The notes under the pieces are model-generated. The model saw only the letters and a list, made by a program, of their open reading frames with translations. It made no database searches and was not told the origin of the DNA. From an uncultured Verrucomicrobia subdivision 3 bacterium (GTDB taxonomy: Bacteria; Verrucomicrobiota; Verrucomicrobiae; Limisphaerales; CAMLLE01), in the NCBI GenBank assembly GCA_946480555.1, contig CAMLLE010000277.1, positions 1 through 5,217 of the forward strand: a DNA stretch of 5,217 bases, in the 5' to 3' direction. This document shows, one piece after another, positions 1 to 5,217 of the stretch (its first letter is position 1; every line of letters begins with the position of its first letter). A program made the position numbers and the translations under genes.

Positions 1-2689
1 TGAGTTAGCGCGCGTGAATGCGAAGCCGCCCGGTTCAGCAGCGCTCGATGGCTGGAACTGGATCAATAGTTCCAACGCGTTTTTGCCGCCGGACCTGTCC
101 AGCATTCGCGTCGTGGTGAATGGCCAGACGAATGCCGTGGTGGAAGTGGGCTTCAAACGCCGGCCGATTTATGCGCCGTTGAGCGGTTGGGATTTCCGCG
201 TGGCGAGTTCGCTCTTTCTGCGAATTGCGCAACCGATCGGCGAACAGCAAACCGTGCAGGTCATCAACGATGGCTCGCTCTGGCCCACGAATCTCGCTTT
301 CACGACCGTCACCGACCCGCTGCGATTCAATCCTGCGATCCATGTGAACCAGGAAGGTTATCTGCCCGCGTTTCCGAAGTCGGCCATGGTTGGCTATTAC
401 CTGGGAAATCTTGGCGAGCTGCCGATCCACACCAATCGCTTCACATTGGTGAACGTCGCGAGCGGCGCGACGGTGTTTACCGGCCTGCTCACGCCGCGGC
501 CTGATTTCGGATTCACGATGGAGCCCACGCCGCATCAGCTGGTTTACGAGGCGGACTTCAGCGCGTTCACCACGCCGGGCGAGTATAAACTCGTCGTGCC
601 TGGCATGGGCGCTTCGTTCCCGTTCCGGATCGACGAAGCCATCGGGATGTTCTTTGCGCGCACATACGCGCTCGGCATGTATCATCAGCGCAGTGGCTTC
701 GATGTTGCGATGCCGTTCACGCGCTTCACCCACGGGCCGGATCATCTCGCGCCGGCGACCGTTGCATCGAATGCTGCCGCGCCGTTCACGTTCACTTGGG
801 ACACCGTTGCGAGCTACGCCAGCGTGACGAATTACGACAATCCGCCGCAGATCGCGCCGCGTCTGTTGCATCCGACCAATCAGCTTTTCCCTTTTGTGAA
901 GTACGGTGAAGTGGATGTTTCCGGGGGACACTTTGAAGCGGCGAATTACAGCAAGCCCGCGTGGAACAGCACGATGCTGATTCACATCATGATGTTCGCA
1001 GTCGATTCGCTTCCCGGCGTGGCGGCTCTGGATAATCTCGGAATTCCCGAGAGCGGCGACGGCATCAGCGACATCCTGCAAGAGGCGAAATGGGAGGCGG
1101 ATTTCCTGGTGAAGATGCAGGACACGGACGGCGGGTTCTATTACATGATCCATCCGGTGGAGCGCGAATACGAATACGACGTGCTGCCGGAGAATGGCGA
1201 TCCGCAGGTGATCTGGCCGAAGAACACTGCGACAACCGCGGCTGCAGTCGCCGCGTTGGCGCAGATCGCGTCGTCACCGAAATTCAAAGCAGCGTATCCG
1301 CAGGCGGTCACCAACTATTGGGCCGCCGCGATGCACGGCTGGAAATTTCTGACCAATGCAATTGCCATTCACGGGCTCGACGGCGCTTACCAGCGTCTCA
1401 TGCACTTCGATGACGCGTTCGCTGATCGCGACGATCTCGCTTGGGCGGCGTGTGAACTTTATCTCGCGACCGGCGACACGAATTATCACGCGCTGCTGAA
1501 AACGTGGTTCCCCGATCCGCTCGATCCCGCGACGATGCGCTGGAGTTGGTGGAAGATGTACGCCGCGTATGGCAACGCGATCCGCAGCTACGCCAATGCG
1601 GTGCGCAGCGGACGATTGCAGGAGAGCCAGATCGACAGCGCGTATTATGCAAAGTGTGTTCAGGCGATCACGGATTGGGCGGAGGATCAGCTGCGCTGGT
1701 CGGATCAGAACGCCTACGGCAGCAGCTTTCCCGAGATCAACAAAACGATTGGCGTCGCGGGATGGTTTTATTCCACGGAACAGGCATTCGATCTCGTCGT
1801 CGCCCAGCAGTTTAATCCCAAACCGGAATACGTCGCGGCGATTTTGCGGAATATCAATTTCGAAACCGGCTGCAATCCGGTGAACGTGAGTTACCTCACC
1901 GGCACCGGTTGGAAGCGCCAGCGCGAAGTCGTCGATCAGTATTCAGCCAACGACCGCCGCGTGTTGCCGAAGATCGGCGTGCCGATTGGGAACATTCAGG
2001 AAGGCTTCGTCTGGACATGGCTTTACGGCGGCGAACTCGGAGCATTGGTCTGGCCTTCGGACGGAGCGCTCACGAATGGGTATCCGTTTTATGATCGCTG
2101 GTGCGATTTCTGGAACGTGAGCACGGAAGCTTCAACCGCAAACACGGTGCGAAGCTTTGCAACAACCGCGTGGCTGGCAGCGCAAACGTCGCTGACAAAC
2201 CAGCCTTGGCGGTTCACGAATGCGACGATCATTGCGTCGGCGATTGCGAAGCCGCCGGGGCAGCCGGTCACGGTTGCGTTGCAGGTGGCGGATACAAATT
2301 TGGCGGACGCAAAGATCATTTGGGAAGCGCGCGGCCAGGAACCGGCGTTCGGTGGGATGACGCATACATTCATGCCGCTGCACGACGAAGGTTCGCATTG
2401 GGTCGAGGCTGAAGTGCAATGGCCGGATGGGCGCCGTGCGTTTGCGATGAGTTCCGTTCTGGTCAGCACCAATGCGCCGCCCGAGTTGACGGTCACCAGC
2501 ACCGGAGGCCCTTTGAAGTTTCAGATCGCCGGCGCGCCGTGGGCGACGTATTGGGTGGAAGCTTCGACCGACTTGATCCATTGGCAAACTGTCGCCACGA
2601 ACACACTTCCCGGCAGCGGCACGTTGGAAATCACGGACACGGTCAGCATAACGCCGCAGAAGTTCTATCGCGCGGTGAAGGCGGATTAA
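1..2689 (+). CDS. GH9-like (cellulase-family) secreted protein, 5'-partial, altered catalytic motif
   Basis: The frame is open to the left edge. The GTG at 14 has no ribosome binding site and falls inside a domain, so the true start and any signal peptide lie upstream. Counting from that GTG (891 aa): residues 1-104 are an unassigned beta-rich region; about 105-205 is the CelD-type N-terminal Ig-like domain (HVNQEGYLP at 110-118); about 207-725 is the GH9 helical barrel. Barrel landmarks are DVSGG (301-305), ISDILQEAKWEADFLVKMQ (351-369), DDLAWAACELYLATGD (473-488) and NPVNVSYLTG (621-630). GH9 enzymes hydrolyse beta-1,4-glucans by inversion, using the Asp pair of DAGD and a C-terminal Glu. 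Here DAGD reads EAAN (308-311), while E705 may be the acid; the usual C-terminal His cluster is not seen. About 735-820 looks Ig-like. The tail 821-891 (WVEASTDLIHW, FYRA) is a verrucomicrobial C-terminal module. The fold call is strong; cellulase activity is doubtful. The protein is probably exported or surface-bound (inference). Confidence 0.85.
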   Translation, partial: ELARVNAKPPGSAALDGWNWINSSNAFLPPDLSSIRVVVNGQTNAVVEVGFKRRPIYAPLSGWDFRVASSLFLRIAQPIGEQQTVQVINDGSLWPTNLAFTTVTDPLRFNPAIHVNQEGYLPAFPKSAMVGYYLGNLGELPIHTNRFTLVNVASGATVFTGLLTPRPDFGFTMEPTPHQLVYEADFSAFTTPGEYKLVVPGMGASFPFRIDEAIGMFFARTYALGMYHQRSGFDVAMPFTRFTHGPDHLAPATVASNAAAPFTFTWDTVASYASVTNYDNPPQIAPRLLHPTNQLFPFVKYGEVDVSGGHFEAANYSKPAWNSTMLIHIMMFAVDSLPGVAALDNLGIPESGDGISDILQEAKWEADFLVKMQDTDGGFYYMIHPVEREYEYDVLPENGDPQVIWPKNTATTAAAVAALAQIASSPKFKAAYPQAVTNYWAAAMHGWKFLTNAIAIHGLDGAYQRLMHFDDAFADRDDLAWAACELYLATGDTNYHALLKTWFPDPLDPATMRWSWWKMYAAYGNAIRSYANAVRSGRLQESQIDSAYYAKCVQAITDWAEDQLRWSDQNAYGSSFPEINKTIGVAGWFYSTEQAFDLVVAQQFNPKPEYVAAILRNINFETGCNPVNVSYLTGTGWKRQREVVDQYSANDRRVLPKIGVPIGNIQEGFVWTWLYGGELGALVWPSDGALTNGYPFYDRWCDFWNVSTEASTANTVRSFATTAWLAAQTSLTNQPWRFTNATIIASAIAKPPGQPVTVALQVADTNLADAKIIWEARGQEPAFGGMTHTFMPLHDEGSHWVEAEVQWPDGRRAFAMSSVLVSTNAPPELTVTSTGGPLKFQIAGAPWATYWVEASTDLIHWQTVATNTLPGSGTLEITDTVSITPQKFYRAVKAD

Positions 2690-2705
2690 ACCGGACCCGA
2701 TTGAA

Positions 2706-2742
2706 CCACGGAACATACGGACGGCACGAAATCGCCACGAAG
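2706..2742. repeat. degenerate ACGGA/ACGAA short-period repeat
   Basis: ACGGA occurs at 2708 and 2717, followed by ACGAA at 2726 and 2737, giving spacings of 9, 9 and 11 nt just after the GH9-like stop codon. It resembles the 'accacggaacacacgga' type of intergenic repeat that I associate with verrucomicrobial and planctomycete genomes. That association is from memory and was not searched. It is short and degenerate, so chance cannot be excluded. Confidence 0.35.
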
Positions 2743-2744
2743 TC

Positions 2745-2817
2745 GAATATGGGGCGGAGCGGCAGCTCCGCCCTACCAAATCATGGTAGGGCAAAGCTGC
2801 CGCTTTGCCCCATATTC
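2745..2817. repeat. 73-bp nested palindrome (REP/BIME-like inverted repeat)
   Basis: Two 34-nt arms (2745-2778 and 2784-2817) are inverted copies around the 5-nt centre AATCA, differing at only four positions. Each arm also folds on its own. The left hairpin is GGGCGGAGC, loop GGCA, GCTCCGCCC (2752-2773). The right is GGGCAAAGC, loop TGCC, GCTTTGCCC (2789-2810). Both have perfect 9-bp stems. This is the architecture of a pair of REP units in inverted orientation or a small MITE-like element. It lies 55 nt past the GH9-like stop and could protect the 3' end of that mRNA or act as a terminator-like structure. No T-tract follows, so a classic intrinsic terminator is not supported. Confidence 0.85.
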
Positions 2818-2850
2818 CGCACCGGAGGGTGCGCGTGACGCGCTCGCGTC
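2818..2850 (+). promoter_or_regulatory. two short hairpins in the trmB leader, one holding a GGAGGG
   Basis: CGCACC (2818-2823) pairs with GGTGCG (2828-2833) around the loop GGAG. GACGCG (2837-2842) can pair with CGCGTC (2845-2850), leaving a 2-nt centre that would open to a slightly larger loop. The Shine-Dalgarno-like GGAGGG at 2824-2829 ends 24 nt before the TTG at 2854, too far for normal use unless the second hairpin shortens the distance. The pairings are visible; any regulatory role is inference. The hairpins could instead be the edge of the neighbouring repeat. Confidence 0.3.
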
Positions 2851-2853
2851 TCA

Positions 2854-3501
2854 TTGAATTCGCTTGTTCCGTTCTTTCAGTTCCTGCCTCATTTCGCCGT
2901 GTTGAAGCAAAGCGAACAGACGAATCTGGTTTATGAATTGCCGTCGATCCTGGAACGGATCGATTTGGCGCAGCTCTTTACCGTTTCGCAGCCAATCGAA
3001 GTGGAGCTTGGCTCGGGCGATGGTTCGTTCCTGCTCAAACACGCGCAGGCGCATCCGAAGCGGAACTTCATCGGCGTGGAGCGATTGCTCGGTCGCGTGA
3101 CGAAGCTGCATCGCAAAGGCACGCGCCTTGGACTTCGCAACCTGCGCGGCGTGCGGATTGAATCGTCCTACTTTTTGGAATACTTGCTTCCGCGCGAATC
3201 GGCTTCAGCGCTGCACATCTACTTTCCCGATCCCTGGCCGAAGCTGAAGCACCGCCGCCATCGCCTGATCAACGAGCGCTTCCCGAAGCTCGCCCGCGCG
3301 GCGCTGGTTCCGCGCGGCACGGTCTTCATGCGGACCGACGATCTGGATTATTTCGAACAGATGCAACGGGTGTTCGACGCCAGCGACAAGTTCGAACGCG
3401 TGGAAACTCCGACGGAACTCAAAGCCATCGTCACCGACTTCGAGGCCGATTTTAACGCGGAGGGGATCCCGACGAATTACGCGGCGTTCAAACGGCGATA
3501 A
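2854..3501 (+). CDS. trmB: tRNA (guanine46-N7)-methyltransferase TrmB
   Basis: This enzyme transfers a methyl group from S-adenosylmethionine to N7 of G46 in the variable loop of tRNA, in the cytoplasm. The 215-aa product has the usual length and Rossmann-like layout. The SAM-binding loop is VELGSGDGSFL (50-60), and the acidic end of the second strand is IGVER (73-77, E76). The family signature YFPDPWPK is at 123-130, followed by a basic stretch, and a C-terminal TDFEADFNAEG (194-204) matches the T-x-[YF]-E ... G tRNA/substrate motif. The nearest in-frame upstream stop is TGA at 2836, and there is no ATG in the N-terminal region. TTG 2854 is therefore the longest plausible start; GTG 2899 or TTG 2902 would shorten the product to about 200 aa. 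No well-placed ribosome binding site precedes any of these. The gene follows the GH9-like gene in the same direction but is separated by the palindrome, so it probably has its own transcript. Confidence 0.92.
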   Translation: MNSLVPFFQFLPHFAVLKQSEQTNLVYELPSILERIDLAQLFTVSQPIEVELGSGDGSFLLKHAQAHPKRNFIGVERLLGRVTKLHRKGTRLGLRNLRGVRIESSYFLEYLLPRESASALHIYFPDPWPKLKHRRHRLINERFPKLARAALVPRGTVFMRTDDLDYFEQMQRVFDASDKFERVETPTELKAIVTDFEADFNAEGIPTNYAAFKRR

Positions 3502-3502
3502 C

Positions 3503-4762
3503 TCACGCCGGTATGGCGGGCCCTGACGACTGCTCCTTGATGAGTTCCTCAATCTTCTCATTCAGCTGACGTTCGGTCCCGCGTCCAAAACCTTTGAGTT
3601 TCAGTCGAATGACACCTTTCGCATCGAGAACATAGGTGGTCGGCCAGCCGTGGATATTCCAGTCCGTGGCGATGCGGCTATGCGGACCTTTGCCTTCGCT
3701 CGAGAAAGACTTCCACGTCATCTTTTCTTGTCGCACAGCTTTCAACGCGTCTTCGAGTTTGGAATCTCCATTTACGCCCACAATGGAAAAGGGTTTTCCA
3801 GCCATCCGTTCCGCAAGGGCACGTTCTGTCGCCACCATCTCCACACAGGGGCCGCACCACGAAGCCCAAAAGCTTAACAGCACGATTCTACCGCTATGGT
3901 TGCTCAATTTGAGGCTGCCGTTGTCGAGATCGCACCCAGAGATTTCCGGAGCGGTTTGACCTGTCGAAAGGCGGGTAAGTTCGAAGAGTTCTGCCTGAGC
4001 CTCCTCAGCCAGGGTAGGTTTGGATTTGCGAATTCCATCCTTCTGAAGATTATCGCAGTCACCATACTGCTCGATAACGTCTTTGAGCAGGCCGACAGCT
4101 TCGGCGGAGGCCGCAGCAATACCTCCCGCTTGCTGAATTGCCGCGTGATCGTTCGTTTCCGCATCTTCGACGCAAGCTGCCGGCAAACTTTCGATGAACA
4201 TGAGTTCATCCGCTTTGACGGCGCTCAATATTGCCAACGTCATCAAAGCGTTTCCACGTACGCTCCGGCTAGGATTTTCAACAACAAGGGTATGAAGGAA
4301 ATTCGTTATACCTTTTTCGTTCCAACGCCACGCGTGAAAGCGGCGTATGTGCCCACATAGGGGACCAAGAGTCGTGTTTGAAGCGTGATGTTTCGATAGA
4401 AGATCGAGCGCTTCAAGGGCGTTCGTCCAAAGCGCGGGAATGTTGATCCGGCGATTGGTGGCGATCCACTGAAGGGGTGAAAATGCGTCCGGCGAGTCCG
4501 GATTTTGCCTCGTGATTTCAAAGATCTTTTGAAAGTGACGATCGTTCAGTTTTGAGTACGCATTCCACAATTTTTCCGATTCAGCCGATGGAGCCTTTAG
4601 GTAGGCATTCTCTGCGTCGTCCACTTCCTTGATAAGTGTTTGCACGTGTATCGGATTATTCGGCCCCGCGAGGACTGTGAAGGAAAACAGAACAGCGATG
4701 ATCGCGGAAATCACGAGGTACAGCATCATGATGAAAAGACACCGGAGGGGCGCTTGCCTCAC
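3503..4762 (-). CDS. exported TlpA/thioredoxin-like redoxin with helical N-terminal domain
   Basis: The predicted 419-aa protein starts at GTG 4762. Residues 1-32 form a signal peptide: R2 and R7, a hydrophobic core at about 9-31, and a V-L-A/G cleavage site after A32. No lipobox Cys is seen, so a periplasmic or membrane-tethered thiol-disulfide protein is likely. Residues about 33-260 are mostly helical, with a helix-repeat-like NPSRSVRGNALMTLAIL (163-179) and an EQYGDC (231-236) before the redoxin domain, as I recall from planctomycete/verrucomicrobial redoxins. Residues about 268-410 are the thioredoxin fold: TAPEISGCDLDNG (270-282), FWASWCGPC with redox cysteines C303 and C306, VGVNGD (328-333), and cis-Pro P374 in GWPTTYVLD (372-380). 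ATG codons at residues 12 and 13 are alternative starts but would remove the basic n-region, so the GTG is preferred. Sampled stretches are 42-48% G+C, lower than neighbouring genes. The specific substrate is unknown. Confidence 0.88.
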   Translation of the reverse strand: MRQAPLRCLFIMMLYLVISAIIAVLFSFTVLAGPNNPIHVQTLIKEVDDAENAYLKAPSAESEKLWNAYSKLNDRHFQKIFEITRQNPDSPDAFSPLQWIATNRRINIPALWTNALEALDLLSKHHASNTTLGPLCGHIRRFHAWRWNEKGITNFLHTLVVENPSRSVRGNALMTLAILSAVKADELMFIESLPAACVEDAETNDHAAIQQAGGIAAASAEAVGLLKDVIEQYGDCDNLQKDGIRKSKPTLAEEAQAELFELTRLSTGQTAPEISGCDLDNGSLKLSNHSGRIVLLSFWASWCGPCVEMVATERALAERMAGKPFSIVGVNGDSKLEDALKAVRQEKMTWKSFSSEGKGPHSRIATDWNIHGWPTTYVLDAKGVIRLKLKGFGRGTERQLNEKIEELIKEQSSGPAIPA

Positions 4763-4774
4763 GCAAAATTATCC
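4763..4774 (-). promoter_or_regulatory. weak ribosome binding site and coupling junction for the redoxin gene
   Basis: Reading the minus strand, the last codon of the regulator gene is GGA (4774-4772), then TAA, then TTTTGC and the GTG start at 4762. The GGA lies 9 nt before the GTG and is the only Shine-Dalgarno-like sequence in range. The 6-nt gap between stop and start suggests the redoxin is translated by ribosomes finishing the regulator, which would compensate for the weak site and GTG start. This is inferred from spacing alone. Confidence 0.35.
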
Positions 4775-5217
4775 GGCGACGATAACTTCAACGCCCTTGC
4801 CTCGCAGTTGCTCAATAAGCTCGGATGGGGCCGCGGCGTCCGTTACGATTGTATCGATCACATCCAGCGCGCACAGCGACAGCACGGATTGCCGGCCGAA
4901 CTTCGTATGATCCACGCAGAAAATCACCTTTTGCGCGGCGTTGATCATCGCGCGCTGGATGTCGATCAAGAGCCCGTGCGAATTGAACACGCCGTCGAGG
5001 CCGATCGCGCCGCCGCCCATGATGGCGACGTCGGCATGAATCTTCGTGAACGCTTCAACCGCGAGCGGGCCGACCAACACTCCGAGCTTGGGATAGATCA
5101 CGCCCCCGGAAACGACGACTTCCAAACGATTCGCTCCAGCAAAGTGGTTCGCGACGGGAAGGGAGTTTGTGATGATGTGCGGTGTCTTCTCTTCAAGATA
5201 ACGCGCGACGTGATACG
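4769..5217 (-). CDS. DeoR/GlpR-family transcriptional regulator, C-terminal part
   Basis: The minus-strand frame is open from the right edge to TAA at 4771-4769, giving 148 visible codons. The N-terminal helix-turn-helix lies outside the window. A TTG at 5125 is an internal Leu, not a start, because upstream codons continue the family sequence (YLEEKTPHIITNSLPVAN). What is present is the DeoR C-terminal effector domain, an isomerase-like sugar-phosphate-binding fold: the HIITNSLPVAN strand and turn, VVVSGGVIYPKLGVLVGPLA, the HADVAIMGGGAIGLDGVF stretch matching the family's A-D-x-A-F-x-G-x-x-G, QRAMINAAQKVIFCVDHTKF with the conserved D-x-x-K-F-G-R, and DVIDTIVTD. Members usually repress sugar catabolism or transport genes and release DNA on binding a phosphorylated sugar. 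The effector here is unknown. The redoxin gene follows 6 nt downstream, probably in one transcript, although a redoxin is not a typical partner for this family. Confidence 0.9.
   Translation of the reverse strand, partial: YHVARYLEEKTPHIITNSLPVANHFAGANRLEVVVSGGVIYPKLGVLVGPLAVEAFTKIHADVAIMGGGAIGLDGVFNSHGLLIDIQRAMINAAQKVIFCVDHTKFGRQSVLSLCALDVIDTIVTDAAAPSELIEQLRGKGVEVIVAG

Noticed and set aside
14..16. GTG as the true start of the GH9-like gene
   Set aside because: The frame is open to the window edge, no ribosome binding site precedes it, and no signal peptide follows, although the protein should be exported.
35..1153. Long open frame (372 codons) on the minus strand inside the GH9-like gene
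   Set aside because: Its translation is Arg/His-rich with no recognisable domain, as expected for an antisense shadow of a G+C-rich coding region, and it lies opposite clearly conserved GH9 sequence.
2745..2817. Palindrome as an intrinsic transcription terminator
   Set aside because: The stem is strong, but no run of T follows on either strand, and its repeat-like double-hairpin structure fits a REP-type element better.
2419..2838. Plus-strand open frame in another phase running through the palindrome
   Set aside because: It overlaps the GH9-like gene out of frame and has no family features; it stays open only because the repeat happens to lack stops in that phase.
2132..2854. Minus-strand open frame of 240 codons spanning the GH9 3' end and the palindrome
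   Set aside because: The product is Arg-rich low-complexity sequence. It crosses the intergenic repeat and is antisense to the conserved C-terminal module of the GH9-like protein.
3896..4360. Plus-strand open frame of 154 codons opposite the redoxin gene
   Set aside because: The minus strand here encodes the continuous redoxin protein with its WCGPC domain downstream; the plus-strand product has no recognisable motif.
5123..5125. TTG as start of a short 118-aa regulator
   Set aside because: The frame continues to the right edge and the upstream codons encode typical DeoR effector-domain sequence, so the TTG is an internal codon.
1..5217. CRISPR array, tRNA/rRNA gene, riboswitch, transposase or defence system
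   Set aside because: No regularly spaced repeats with unique spacers, no cloverleaf-like sequence and no related protein motifs were seen on either strand.

Overview
The window looks like chromosomal DNA from the Verrucomicrobiota, probably the Pedosphaera/Limisphaera side. This rests on family-level features read by eye, not on a database search: the C-terminal tail of the first gene ends in a Y-x-V-E-A-S-T-D-L-x-x-W ... F-Y-R-A pattern that recurs at the end of many verrucomicrobial secreted proteins. The TrmB is of the 'NFIGVERLLGRV' type. The thioredoxin protein belongs to a redoxin type common in planctomycetes and verrucomicrobia. An inverted GGGCGGAGC / GCTCCGCCC repeat lies between genes. 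Sampled 60-base stretches are about 60% G+C, except in the thioredoxin gene.

Layout. Positions 1-2689 (+) hold most of a large secreted-type glycoside hydrolase family 9 (GH9)-like protein whose 5' end lies outside the window. Positions 2690-2853 are intergenic and unusually structured: a run of 9-nt-spaced ACGGA/ACGAA words, a 73-bp nested palindrome, then two short hairpins just before the next gene. Positions 2854-3501 (+) encode TrmB, the tRNA (guanine46-N7)-methyltransferase, with an apparent TTG start. One base separates its stop from that of a convergent gene, 3503-4762 (-), a signal-peptide-bearing TlpA/thioredoxin-like protein with a WCGPC active site. Upstream of that, in the same direction and only 6 nt away, is the 3' part of a DeoR/GlpR-type transcriptional regulator (4769 to the right edge, -).

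How the genes relate. The regulator and the thioredoxin protein are probably co-transcribed and perhaps translationally coupled. The GH9-like gene and trmB run in the same direction but are separated by the repeat, and there is no clear functional link between them. I see no CRISPR array, tRNA or rRNA gene, transposase, phage gene or defence system. The two points most worth a second look are the GH9 protein, where the usual DAGD catalytic motif reads EAAN, and the nested palindrome, whose two halves differ only by changes that keep each local hairpin perfect.
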